Shown here in pieces: positions 23,472-31,930 of a DNA stretch of 64,000 nucleotides (position 1 is the stretch's first letter; each line of letters opens with the position of its first letter). Made by a program: the position numbers and the translations under genes. The notes beneath the pieces were generated by a model. That model had not been told where the DNA came from. It saw only the letters and a program-made list of their open reading frames with translations, and searched no databases. Source of the DNA: JAGRGG01 sp965217265 (lineage in GTDB: Bacteria > Pseudomonadota > Alphaproteobacteria > Geminicoccales > Geminicoccaceae); contig CBDCHP010000018.1 of NCBI GenBank assembly GCA_965217265.1, positions 1,054,001-1,118,000 on the forward strand. The letters run 5' to 3'.

Positions 23472-24299
23472 ATGCGCTGGCTGTCCGCCACTGCCATCTC
23501 GATCACGACGCTGCTCGCGGGCAGCGCGTTCGCCCAGGAACTGCCCGGCGTCGGGCCGGAGGAGTGGCAACTCAACCTGCAGCCCTCGGGCACCCTCGTC
23601 ATGGAGCAGGTGCGCAGCTTCCACGGCCTGCTCTCGTGGGTCATCAGCATCATCGTGGTCCTCGTCTTCGGCCTGATCGCCTGGGTCTGCTACCGCTACA
23701 ACGCCGAGCGCAACCCGACGCCCTCCAAGCGCACGCACAACACGATAATCGAGGTCGTCTGGACGGCGGTGCCGGTCTTGATCCTGGTCATCATCGCCAT
23801 CCCGTCGTTCAAGCTCCTCTACTACATGGACGACCTGCCCGAGACCGAGCTGACGGTGAAGGCGATCGGCCGGCAGTGGTATTGGACCTACGAGTACCCC
23901 GACAACGGCAACTTCCAGTTCGACGCCTACATGCTCTCCGAAGAGGAGCTGGAGCCGGGGCAGCGCCGCCTCTTGGAGACCGATAACCGCGTCGTCCTCC
24001 CGGCCGGGGTCAACGTACGCATCCAGACCACCGCCTCGGACGTGATCCACAGTTGGGCAATGCCCTCGGCCGGCCTTAAAGTCGACGCCGTGCCCGGTCG
24101 CCTGAACGAGCTATGGGTTAACTTCAACGAACCCGGCGTCTACTACGGCCAGTGCTCCGAACTCTGCGGCGTCAACCACGGCTTCATGCCGATCACGCTC
24201 CAAGTCGTGACGAAGGAACAGTTCGCCGCCTGGGTCGAGGAGGCACAGCAGGAGTTCGCCAAAGTGGACGCGCCCGCCCCCGCCGTCGCTTCCCGCTGA
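23472..24299 (+). CDS. ctaC: Cytochrome c oxidase subunit II
   Basis: This 275-aa protein carries the CuA centre that takes electrons from cytochrome c. A signal peptide ends at AFA-QE (about residue 21). Two membrane helices follow (LLSWVISIIVVLVFGLIAW and VWTAVPVLILVIIAIPSF), then the periplasmic cupredoxin domain with GRQWYWTYEYP, SDVIHSWAMP and the CuA loop CSELCGVNHGFM. The ATG at 23472 is chosen because it starts the signal peptide. It is the first gene of the oxidase operon. Confidence 0.96.
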   Translation: MRWLSATAISITTLLAGSAFAQELPGVGPEEWQLNLQPSGTLVMEQVRSFHGLLSWVISIIVVLVFGLIAWVCYRYNAERNPTPSKRTHNTIIEVVWTAVPVLILVIIAIPSFKLLYYMDDLPETELTVKAIGRQWYWTYEYPDNGNFQFDAYMLSEEELEPGQRRLLETDNRVVLPAGVNVRIQTTASDVIHSWAMPSAGLKVDAVPGRLNELWVNFNEPGVYYGQCSELCGVNHGFMPITLQVVTKEQFAAWVEEAQQEFAKVDAPAPAVASR

Positions 24300-24336
24300 C
24301 GCCGCCGACAATTACCGTACGAGGGACCATACCCCC

Positions 24337-25929
24337 ATGGCTTACGCGATCGCGCACGACGACGATCACGCCCACCACCCGACCGGGTGGCGGCGCTGGC
24401 TCTACTCGACCAACCACAAGGACATCGGCACCCTTTATCTGATCTTCGCCTTCATCGCCGGCATGATCGGCATGTTGATGTCGGTCATCTTCCGCGCCGA
24501 ATTGGCGGTGCCGGGCGACCAGATCCTCGGCGGCAACTACCAGCTCTACAACGTGCTGGTCAGCGCGCACGGGCTGATCATGGTCTTCTTCTTCGTCATG
24601 CCGGCCCTGATCGGCGGCTTCGGCAACTGGATGGTGCCGCTGATGATCGGGGCGCCCGACATGGCGTTCCCGCGGATGAACAACATCAGCTTTTGGCTGA
24701 TCCCGCCGGCCTTCATCCTGCTCGTGACCTCGGCCCTCGTCGACCAGGGCTTCGGCGGCGGCTGGACCTTCTACCCGCCCTTGTCGTCGTCCTTGGGCCA
24801 CCCCGGCATGGCGGCCGACTTCGTCATCTTCTCCTTGCACTTGGCCGGCATCTCGTCGCTCCTGGGCGCGATCAACTTCATCGTCACCATCTTCAACATG
24901 CGCGCGCCTGGCATGACGATGCACAAGATGCCGCTGTTCGCCTGGGGCATCCTGGTGACGGCCTTCTTGCTGCTCCTGGCCGTGCCGGTGCTCGCCGGCG
25001 CCATCACGATGGTCTTGACCGACCGCAACTTCGGCACCCACTTCTTCGATCCCGCCGGCGGCGGCGACCCGGTCCTCTACCAGCACCTGTTCTGGTTCTT
25101 CGGCCACCCCGAAGTCTACATCATGATCCTGCCGGCCTTCGGCATCATCAGCCACATCGTCTCGACCTTCTCGAAGAAGCCGATCTTCGGCTATTTAGGC
25201 ATGGCCTACGCCATGGTGGCGATCGGCGTGATCGGCTTCGTCGTCTGGGCGCACCACATGTACACGGTCGGCATGGGCGTCGACGTGAAGGCCTACTTCA
25301 CCGCCGCGACGATGATCATCGCCGTGCCCACCGGCATCAAGATCTTCTCGTGGATCGCGACGATGTGGGGCGGGTCGATCAAGTTCGAGACCCCGATGCT
25401 CTGGGCGATCGGCTTCATCTTCTTGTTCACCGTCGGCGGCGTCACCGGCGTCGTGCTCTCGAACGCCGGCATGGACAGCGTCCTGCACGACACCTACTAC
25501 GTCGTCGCCCACTTCCACTACGTGCTGTCCTTGGGCGCCGTGTTCGGCATCTTCGCCGGCTGGTACTACTGGATCGGCAAGATGACCGGCAAGCAGTACC
25601 CCGAGCGCGCGGGCAAGATCCACTTCTGGCTCACCTTCATCGGCGTCAACCTCGCCTTCTTCCCGCAGCACTTCCTCGGGCTCGCCGGGATGCCGCGCCG
25701 CATCCCCGACTACCCGGACGCGTTCTGGGGCTGGAACATGGTCTCCTCGCTCGGCGCCTTCATCTCGGCGATCAGCGCCTTTTACTTCATCTACGTCGTC
25801 TACGCGACCTTGTGGCGCGGCCGCGAGGCGGCGGCCAACCCCTGGGGCGAGGGGGCGACCACCTTGGAGTGGACGCAAAGCTCGCCGCCGCCGTTCCACA
25901 CCTACGATGAACTGCCGGAGGTCCGCTGA
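24337..25929 (+). CDS. ctaD: Cytochrome c oxidase subunit I
   Basis: This 530-aa, twelve-helix subunit holds heme a, heme a3 and CuB. WFFGHPEVYIMILPAFG contains the CuB histidine and cross-linked tyrosine of an A-type oxidase, VWAHHMYTVGM the other CuB ligands, and DTYYVVAHFHYVLSLG the heme histidines. HGLIMVFFFVMPALIGGFGNW has the heme a ligand and the D-channel region. It is a classic aa3 oxidase core subunit of alphaproteobacterial type. It lies 37 nt after ctaC. Confidence 0.98.
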   Translation: MAYAIAHDDDHAHHPTGWRRWLYSTNHKDIGTLYLIFAFIAGMIGMLMSVIFRAELAVPGDQILGGNYQLYNVLVSAHGLIMVFFFVMPALIGGFGNWMVPLMIGAPDMAFPRMNNISFWLIPPAFILLVTSALVDQGFGGGWTFYPPLSSSLGHPGMAADFVIFSLHLAGISSLLGAINFIVTIFNMRAPGMTMHKMPLFAWGILVTAFLLLLAVPVLAGAITMVLTDRNFGTHFFDPAGGGDPVLYQHLFWFFGHPEVYIMILPAFGIISHIVSTFSKKPIFGYLGMAYAMVAIGVIGFVVWAHHMYTVGMGVDVKAYFTAATMIIAVPTGIKIFSWIATMWGGSIKFETPMLWAIGFIFLFTVGGVTGVVLSNAGMDSVLHDTYYVVAHFHYVLSLGAVFGIFAGWYYWIGKMTGKQYPERAGKIHFWLTFIGVNLAFFPQHFLGLAGMPRRIPDYPDAFWGWNMVSSLGAFISAISAFYFIYVVYATLWRGREAAANPWGEGATTLEWTQSSPPPFHTYDELPEVR

Positions 25930-26850
25930 GTGGCACGTTCGATCGACGCTGCACTCGGCACCGTTGACGATACCGGCGGGGCGGGCGTTCGGGCCTACTG
26001 GACGCTCGCCAAGCCCAACGTCATGCGCCTCGTCGTCTTCACCGGCGGCGTCGGCATGATCCTGGCGCCGGGCCACATCCACCCGGTGATGGCCTTGACC
26101 GCGATGATCTGCATCGCCGTGGGGGCGGCCGCCTCGGCCGCGATCAACAACTGGTACGACGCCGACATCGACCGGATCATGATCCGCACCCGCCGCCGCC
26201 CGACGGCGGCGGGGACGATCGCCCCGGACGAGGCACTCAGCTTCGGCGTCCTGCTCGCCATCCTCTCGGTGATGCTGATGGGGCTCGCCGTCAACTGGGT
26301 GGCGAGTTTCCTCTTGGCGCTCACCATCGCCTTCTACGTCTTCGTCTACACGGCGTGGCTGAAGCGGCGCACGCCGCAGAACATCGTCATCGGCGGCGCG
26401 GCGGGCGCCTTCCCGCCGATGGTCGGCTGGGCCGCCGTCACCGGCGACGTTGGCTTGATGCCGATCGTCTTGTTCTTGATCGTCTTCTTCTGGACGCCGC
26501 CGCACTTCTGGGCGCTGGCCTTGTACCGCGCCAAGGACTACCGCTCGGTCGGCGTGCCGATGCTGCCCGTGGTCGCGGGCGAGGCCGCCACCAAGCGGCA
26601 GATCCTGGCCTACACCGTCCTGCTCGTCGCCTTGAGCCTCGTCCCGGTCCTGCTCGGCGCCGGGCCGCTCTACGCGGCGGCAGCACTCGTTCTCGGTGCT
26701 TTATACCTGCGCCACAGCTACGGGCTCTACCGCCACGGCGGCGACCGGCGGGCGATGGCGGCGTTTCGCTACTCGATCGTTTACCTGTTCGCGCTGTTCT
26801 CCGGCCTCGTCCTCGACAAGGCGGCGCTCACGCTGCTCGGGGGTGCTTGA
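25930..26850 (+). CDS. ctaB: Protoheme IX farnesyltransferase (heme O synthase)
   Basis: This 306-aa membrane prenyltransferase converts heme b to heme o. Evidence: NWYDADIDRIMIRTRRRPTAAG is the diphosphate-binding Asp-rich motif, and FFWTPPHFWALALYRAKDY and YRSVGVPMLPVVAG are strongly conserved heme O synthase stretches. The GTG start at 25930 follows directly on the ctaD stop. Confidence 0.96.
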   Translation: MARSIDAALGTVDDTGGAGVRAYWTLAKPNVMRLVVFTGGVGMILAPGHIHPVMALTAMICIAVGAAASAAINNWYDADIDRIMIRTRRRPTAAGTIAPDEALSFGVLLAILSVMLMGLAVNWVASFLLALTIAFYVFVYTAWLKRRTPQNIVIGGAAGAFPPMVGWAAVTGDVGLMPIVLFLIVFFWTPPHFWALALYRAKDYRSVGVPMLPVVAGEAATKRQILAYTVLLVALSLVPVLLGAGPLYAAAALVLGALYLRHSYGLYRHGGDRRAMAAFRYSIVYLFALFSGLVLDKAALTLLGGA

Positions 26851-27005
26851 TGGCCGATCACGTCGAGACGAGACACGCCGTCAGCGCCGACGACTTTCGC
26901 CGCCGCCGGCGCGGCCGCAACTGGATGCTGGCCCTCATCCTGCTCGCGTTCGTCGTCCTGTTCTACTTCGTCACCATCGTCAAGCTGACGAGCAACATCT
27001 CATGA
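26850..27005 (+). CDS. Small single-helix protein of the oxidase operon (CoxF-like)
   Basis: A 51-aa protein with a charged N-terminus (FRRRRRGRN) and one membrane helix (MLALILLAFVVLFYFVTIV). It overlaps the ctaB stop by one base (TGATG) and its own stop overlaps the ctaG start. A short single-helix protein at this position, with an RRRxGRN start to the helix, is a regular feature of alphaproteobacterial cta operons. The function is not established; a structural or assembly role in the oxidase is likely. Confidence 0.8.
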   Translation: MADHVETRHAVSADDFRRRRRGRNWMLALILLAFVVLFYFVTIVKLTSNIS

Positions 27006-27592
27006 GCGACCTGAAGCGGCGCAACCTCTACGGCGGGGCCACGGCGTTCGCCGTCATCCTCGCCATGCTCGGCGTCACCGCCTACTCGCCGACCCTCTAC
27101 GACCTGTTCTGCCGCGTCACCGGCTACGGCGGCACGACCGGGGTCGGCGCCCCGGCGGCGGCGGGAACCCCGGCCGACGCCCCGCCGGTCGAGGTTGCCT
27201 TCAACGCCGACGTCAACCCGGACCTGCCCTGGCGGTTCGCGCCCGAGCAGCGGCGCGTGACGGTGCGGCCGGGCGAGAACAAGCTCGCCTTCTACACGGC
27301 CGAGAACCTCTCCGACCGGCCCGTCGTCGCCCGCGCCATCTACAACGTGACGCCGCACAAGGTCGGCTACTACTTCGACAAGATTCACTGCTTTTGCTTC
27401 GATGAGCAGACCCTGCAGCCGGGCGAGCGGGTCGAGATGCCGGTCTCCTTCGTCGTCGATCCCGAGATGCTCGACGATCCCTCGACGCGAGACGTGCGTC
27501 AGATCACGCTGTCCTATACGTTCTTCATCGACGAAGAGGCGACGGCGGCGCTAAATGCGTCGAAAGCCGACACGCCGCACGAGGGGAGTTGA
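27002..27592 (+). CDS. ctaG: Cytochrome c oxidase assembly protein CtaG/Cox11
   Basis: This 196-aa membrane-anchored copper chaperone delivers CuB to subunit I. One N-terminal helix (GATAFAVILAMLGVTAYSP) precedes a periplasmic immunoglobulin-like domain. The copper motif CFCF lies in KIHCFCFDEQTLQPGE, followed by MPVSFVVDPEM and ITLSYTFF. The spacer after the helix is alanine/proline rich. Its start overlaps the small upstream gene. Confidence 0.96.
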   Translation: MSDLKRRNLYGGATAFAVILAMLGVTAYSPTLYDLFCRVTGYGGTTGVGAPAAAGTPADAPPVEVAFNADVNPDLPWRFAPEQRRVTVRPGENKLAFYTAENLSDRPVVARAIYNVTPHKVGYYFDKIHCFCFDEQTLQPGERVEMPVSFVVDPEMLDDPSTRDVRQITLSYTFFIDEEATAALNASKADTPHEGS

Positions 27593-27594
27593 CC

Positions 27595-28455
27595 GTGGCA
27601 GAGATGGTGCACACGCCGGGCGAGGGGCACGCCGGCCCCAAGCACGACTACAACCTCGTCGATCCGAGCCCGTGGCCGATCCTGGCGGCCGGTGCCGCGT
27701 TCGTCTTCATGGTCGGCATGGTGCTCTACATGCACGAGAGCCCCGGCGGCGGCTGGGTGGTGCTCGCCGGGATCGCCGGGGTCGTGTTCGTCGCCGCCTT
27801 CTGGTGGCGCGACGTCGTCAAGGAGAGCGTGCGCGGCGAATACTCCGAGACCGTTGCCAAGATGCTGCGCGTCGGCATGGTCTTGTTCATCCTCTCCGAG
27901 GTCTTGTTCTTCTTCGCCTTCTTCTGGGCCTTCTTCTGGTCGGTACTTGCCCCGCCCGACACCGTCGCCCTCTCCTGGCCGCCCGAGGGCGTCACCCCGG
28001 TCGAGGCGTTCGGCATCCCCTTCCTCAACACGCTGCTCCTGCTCTTGTCCGGCACGACCGTCACCTGGGCGCACCACGCCGTGCGCGAGGGCGACCACAA
28101 GACGGCGTTCCAGGCGCTCGGCATCACCGTTCTTCTCGGCGTCACCTTCACCTCGATCCAGATCTACGAGTACGTCCACCTCTACCACGAGGGCGTCACG
28201 CTCCAGACCGGCACGTTCGGCTCGACCTTCTTCATGGCGACCGGCTTTCACGGCTTTCACGTCCTGGTCGGCACGCTGTTCCTCGCCGTCTGCGCGCTGC
28301 GCGTCTCGCGGGGCCAGATCAAGCCGGAGCGCCACGTCGGCTTCGAGGCCGCGTCCTGGTACTGGCACTTCGTCGACGTCGTCTGGCTGCTCTTGTTCGT
28401 CTGCGTCTACGTCTGGGGCGGCAGCATCGCCTGGACGACGACGGGGGCGGGTTGA
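27595..28455 (+). CDS. ctaE: Cytochrome c oxidase subunit III
   Basis: This protein of about 286 aa with seven membrane helices completes the oxidase core. KHDYNLVDPSPWPILAA is the usual start, and FILSEVLFFFAFFWAFFW, PFLNTLLLLLSGTTVTWAHH and YWHFVDVVWLLLF are conserved helices. The GTG at 27595 is chosen, 6 nt after GGGGAG; a TTG two codons earlier overlaps the ctaG stop and is the alternative. Confidence 0.96.
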   Translation: MAEMVHTPGEGHAGPKHDYNLVDPSPWPILAAGAAFVFMVGMVLYMHESPGGGWVVLAGIAGVVFVAAFWWRDVVKESVRGEYSETVAKMLRVGMVLFILSEVLFFFAFFWAFFWSVLAPPDTVALSWPPEGVTPVEAFGIPFLNTLLLLLSGTTVTWAHHAVREGDHKTAFQALGITVLLGVTFTSIQIYEYVHLYHEGVTLQTGTFGSTFFMATGFHGFHVLVGTLFLAVCALRVSRGQIKPERHVGFEAASWYWHFVDVVWLLLFVCVYVWGGSIAWTTTGAG

Positions 28456-28811
28456 GCGCCGGCGAGGGCGCGCTCGTCAACGGCTTGAAGGGGCGCTGCC
28501 CGCGCTGCGGCGAGGGGCGCCTCTTCGCCGGCTTCCTGCGCGTCTCCGATCGCTGCGAGCGCTGCGGCCTCAACCTCGCGGCCCAGGACAGCGGCGACGG
28601 CCCGGCCGCCTTCATCATGCTCATCGTCGGCGTCCTCGTCGTCGCGCCGGCCCTCATCGTCGAGGTCAAGTACGGCTGGCCGGTCTGGCTTCACCTCGCC
28701 GTCTGGCTGCCGCTCGCCGTGGTCTTGTGCTTGGTCATGATGCGGCCCTTCAAGGGCGCTTTGATCGGGCAGCAGTACCGTTATCGGCGCGTCGATTTCG
28801 ATGGCGGTTAG
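28452..28811 (+). CDS. DUF983 zinc-ribbon membrane protein
   Basis: A 119-aa protein with two cysteine pairs (CPRCGEGRLF and CERCGLNL) forming a probable zinc ribbon, followed by two membrane helices (AAFIMLIVGVLVVAPALIV and LAVWLPLAVVLCLVMM). DUF983 proteins regularly accompany alphaproteobacterial cta genes but lack a proven role. The TTG at 28452 overlaps the ctaE stop (TTGA). Its 3' end overlaps the SURF1 gene by 11 nt. Confidence 0.87.
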   Translation: MSAGEGALVNGLKGRCPRCGEGRLFAGFLRVSDRCERCGLNLAAQDSGDGPAAFIMLIVGVLVVAPALIVEVKYGWPVWLHLAVWLPLAVVLCLVMMRPFKGALIGQQYRYRRVDFDGG

Positions 28812-29514
28812 GCGGTTTCGTACCAGTTGGCGGCTGACGCTCGCCGTCGCCGCCGCCGCCGCCTGTCTCGTCGCACTCGGCACGTGGCAGATGCAGCGGA
28901 TGCTGTGGAAGACGGCGCTGATCGAGGCGATCGACACCGGCCTTGCCGCACCGCCGACGCCGCTGCCGGCCGATCCCGAGCCCGCGGCGTTCGAGTGGCA
29001 CAAGGTCGGCGTGGAGGGCACGCTGCGCCTCGACGAGGCGGCGGCGTTCGGGTTCGAGGGGCACGACGGCCAGGGCGGCGCCGAACTGATCGCACCCCTG
29101 GTTCGGCCCGAGGGCGTCCCGGTGCTGGTCGACCTCGGCTGGATCCCCGAGCCCGTCGACGCCTACCTCGCCGCGCACCGCGAGCCGGTGCAGACCTCCG
29201 TCGAGGGCTACGTCCGCCTCGATCATTTCGACGCCAAGCCCTGGCTGCGGCCGGAGAACGACGGCGCCGGTCGGCGCTGGTATTGGAAGGATACCGACGC
29301 CCTCGCGCACGTCATGCAGACCCCCGACCTCGCCCCCTTCACCCTGGTCCGCACGATCGACACCGAGCCCGGCCCCCCCGTCGCGGCGCGGGCCGAGATC
29401 GAACTGCCCAACCGCCACCTCGGCTACGTCATCACCTGGTACGGGCTGTGCTTGGCGCTGATCGGCGTCTACGTCGCCTACGGCTTTTCCAACCAAGAGG
29501 CATCCACCGCATGA
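28801..29514 (+). CDS. SURF1 family oxidase assembly protein
   Basis: This 237-aa protein has the SURF1 plan: one membrane helix at each end (LTLAVAAAAACLVALGTWQ with the conserved GTWQ, and VITWYGLCLALIGVYVAYG) around a periplasmic domain. That domain has VLVDLGWIPEP, the WYW segment of RRWYWKD and LPNRHLGYVITWYGL. SURF1 helps insert heme a into subunit I. It overlaps DUF983 upstream and the heme A synthase downstream (ATGA). Confidence 0.94.
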   Translation: MAVRRFRTSWRLTLAVAAAAACLVALGTWQMQRMLWKTALIEAIDTGLAAPPTPLPADPEPAAFEWHKVGVEGTLRLDEAAAFGFEGHDGQGGAELIAPLVRPEGVPVLVDLGWIPEPVDAYLAAHREPVQTSVEGYVRLDHFDAKPWLRPENDGAGRRWYWKDTDALAHVMQTPDLAPFTLVRTIDTEPGPPVAARAEIELPNRHLGYVITWYGLCLALIGVYVAYGFSNQEASTA

Positions 29515-30467
29515 GAGCGGTCCGCTACACGGCCCTCGCGTCCGTCGTCCTCACCTACGGGCTCATCGTGCTCGGCGGCTGGGTCCGCGCCACCAATTCC
29601 GGCCTGTCCTGCCCGGACTGGCCGACCTGCTACGGCCACTTCGCCCTGACCCCGGGCGAGTTCGCCGCCTTGGGCGACGTCGGCTACACCTACTTTCAGA
29701 TGATGCTGGAGTGGGTGCATCGCTTTATCGCCGGCGTCCTGCTCGGGCCGCTGCTCCTCGTCCTGGCACTCCTCGCCTACCTCAAGCGCCGCGCCGACCC
29801 CGGCGGCCTCAAGCTGACCCTCGGCATCCTGGCGCTGCTCGTCGTCCAGGGCTTGCTCGGCGGCGTCACTGTGCTCGACGCCAACAGTCCCTGGTCGGTG
29901 GCCTTGCACCTGGGCAACGCGCTCGTTCTCCTCAGCCTGCTCTGGCTTGCCTACCTTCGCCAGGGGCCGCAGCCGGAGGCGGGCTTGAGCCGGGCCTACG
30001 CCGGTCTCGCCGCGCTGACATGGTTCGTTGCGATCGGCGCCATGGTGACGGCGGCGATGACGGCCAAGAGCGGCGCCTCGCTCGCCTGCTCGACCTGGCC
30101 CGAGTGCAACGGCGCATGGCTGCCGCCCTTGGGCGACTGGGACGTGCGCATCCACTTCCTGCACCGCACGCTGGCGGCGTCCACCGGCCTCCTCGTCCTG
30201 GCGCTCGCCATGACCGCCAGGGGCGAGGCCGCCCGGCCCGTTCGTCCTCTCGCCGCCGCCGCACTCGGCCTCGTCGTGCTTCAGGTGAGCTTGGGTGCTG
30301 CCGTTATCGTCCTTGAAGTGCCGACCTGGTCGCAGGTGGCGCATCAGGCCCTCGGCGTGCTACTCCTCTCGGTTCTGGCCTGCTTGATGTGGCAGGCGCG
30401 GCGGGCCGCCCGTTCCACGCCCGAGACCCGCGAGGTGATCGACGATGTCCGCCTACGCCACGCTTGA
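29511..30467 (+). CDS. ctaA: Heme A synthase (CtaA/COX15)
   Basis: This 318-aa, eight-helix enzyme oxidises heme o to heme a. GGWVRATNSGLSCPDWPTC starts the first heme-binding repeat and LEWVHRFIAG carries its histidine. The second half repeats the pattern with SGASLACSTWPEC and HFLHRTLA, and VAHQALG gives a last histidine. The two loop cysteine pairs are present, as in the Bacillus-type CtaA. Having it inside the cta operon, with ctaB and SURF1, puts the whole heme a supply route in one transcript. Confidence 0.93.
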   Translation: MRAVRYTALASVVLTYGLIVLGGWVRATNSGLSCPDWPTCYGHFALTPGEFAALGDVGYTYFQMMLEWVHRFIAGVLLGPLLLVLALLAYLKRRADPGGLKLTLGILALLVVQGLLGGVTVLDANSPWSVALHLGNALVLLSLLWLAYLRQGPQPEAGLSRAYAGLAALTWFVAIGAMVTAAMTAKSGASLACSTWPECNGAWLPPLGDWDVRIHFLHRTLAASTGLLVLALAMTARGEAARPVRPLAAAALGLVVLQVSLGAAVIVLEVPTWSQVAHQALGVLLLSVLACLMWQARRAARSTPETREVIDDVRLRHA

Positions 30468-31923
30468 GCGCCGCCACAAGCGCCTGTCCGACTTGGGCAA
30501 CGCGGCAGGAATCCTGCACTGGGATCAGGCGGTCGTCATGCCCGAAGGCGCCAACCCCGGCCGCGGCGAGCAGTTGGCGTCCTTGAGCGGCGTGATGCAC
30601 GACCTCGCCACGGCGCCCGAGGTGGCCGACCTGCTCGACCGGGCGGAAGGGGAGGACCTCGACGGCTGGCGCCGCGCCAACCTCGCCTTGATGCGCCGCG
30701 ACCATACCCGCGCCACGGCGCTGCCGGGCGACCTCGTCGAGGCCGACGCCCGCGCCACCAACGCTTCGGAGATGGCGTGGCGCGCCGCCAGGGCCGAGAA
30801 CGACTTCGAGGGCTACCTGCCGCACCTCACCGAGGTCGTCCGCCTCGCGGCCGAGCGCGCCGCGGCCCTGGGCGAGCGCTTGAGCCTCAAACCCTACGAC
30901 GCCCTCCTGGACGGCTTCCAAATCGGCCTGCGCGACGCCACGGTCGAGCGGCTACTAACGCCCCTAGAGCGCGAACTGCCGCCTAGGATCGAGCGCATCC
31001 TCGGCCACCAGGGCCCGGCGGTGCGGCCCATGGGTCCGTTCCCGGTCGAGAAGCAGCGTTCGCTCGCCACCGAATTGATGCGCCGCATGGGCTTCGACTT
31101 CGAGCGCGGCCGGCTCGACGAGAGCGCGCACCCCTTCTCCGGCGGGGCCGACGGCGACGTTCGCATCACCACCCGCTACGACGAGGCCGAGGTGGCGTCC
31201 GGCCTGATGGCCGTCCTGCACGAGACCGGCCACGCGCTCTACGAGGCCAACCGCCCGGCCGACTGGCTGGCCCAGCCGGTCGGCGCGGCGCAGGGCATGG
31301 CGGCGCACGAGAGCCAGTCGCTCATCGTCGAGATGCAGGCCTGCCGCTCGGCGCCTTTCCTGCGCTTCCTCTCGCCCCTGCTGCAAGATCGCTTCGGCCC
31401 CGACCCCGCCTTCACCGAGGACGGGTTGATCGCCCTTTACCACCGCGTCGAGCGCGGCCTGATCCGGGTCGACGCCGACGAAGTGAGCTATCCGCTCCAC
31501 GTCGTCCTGCGTCACCGCCTGGAGCGGGCGCTGATCCGAGGCGACCTCGCCCCGGCCGACCTGCCCGGCGCCTGGAACGACGCCATGCACGACCTCTTGG
31601 GCGTCACGCCGCCGAACGACCGCCTCGGCTGCCTGCAGGACATCCACTGGCCGTCGGGCGCCTTCGGCTACTTCCCGAGCTACACGCTGGGCGCCTTACT
31701 GGCGGCGCAACTGTTTCAGGCGGCGCTGGAGGCCGACCCCGGCATCCCCGACGCGCTCGGGCGCGGCGACTTCACCGGCCTGCTCGGCTGGCTGAGGCGC
31801 CACGTCCACGAACAGGGCAGTTACCTCGGCTTCGACGGCCTCGTCGAGGCCGCGACCGGCAAGCCGCTCGGCAGCGGGGCGTTCCTGGCGCATCTGGACC
31901 GGCGCTACCAAGGATCGGCTTGA
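30445..31923 (+). CDS. Carboxypeptidase Taq (M32 metallopeptidase)
   Basis: This 492-aa cytosolic zinc carboxypeptidase removes C-terminal residues from peptides. VLHETGHALYE is the HExxH zinc motif, followed by the third ligand glutamate in AHESQSLIVEMQ. DEVSYPLHVVLRHRLE and LQDIHWPSGAFGYFPSYTLG are signature stretches of family M32. Full length. Its start lies inside the last 23 nt of ctaA, so it is probably read from the same transcript. Confidence 0.95.
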   Translation: MSAYATLERRHKRLSDLGNAAGILHWDQAVVMPEGANPGRGEQLASLSGVMHDLATAPEVADLLDRAEGEDLDGWRRANLALMRRDHTRATALPGDLVEADARATNASEMAWRAARAENDFEGYLPHLTEVVRLAAERAAALGERLSLKPYDALLDGFQIGLRDATVERLLTPLERELPPRIERILGHQGPAVRPMGPFPVEKQRSLATELMRRMGFDFERGRLDESAHPFSGGADGDVRITTRYDEAEVASGLMAVLHETGHALYEANRPADWLAQPVGAAQGMAAHESQSLIVEMQACRSAPFLRFLSPLLQDRFGPDPAFTEDGLIALYHRVERGLIRVDADEVSYPLHVVLRHRLERALIRGDLAPADLPGAWNDAMHDLLGVTPPNDRLGCLQDIHWPSGAFGYFPSYTLGALLAAQLFQAALEADPGIPDALGRGDFTGLLGWLRRHVHEQGSYLGFDGLVEAATGKPLGSGAFLAHLDRRYQGSA

Positions 31924-31930
31924 GCCCGCC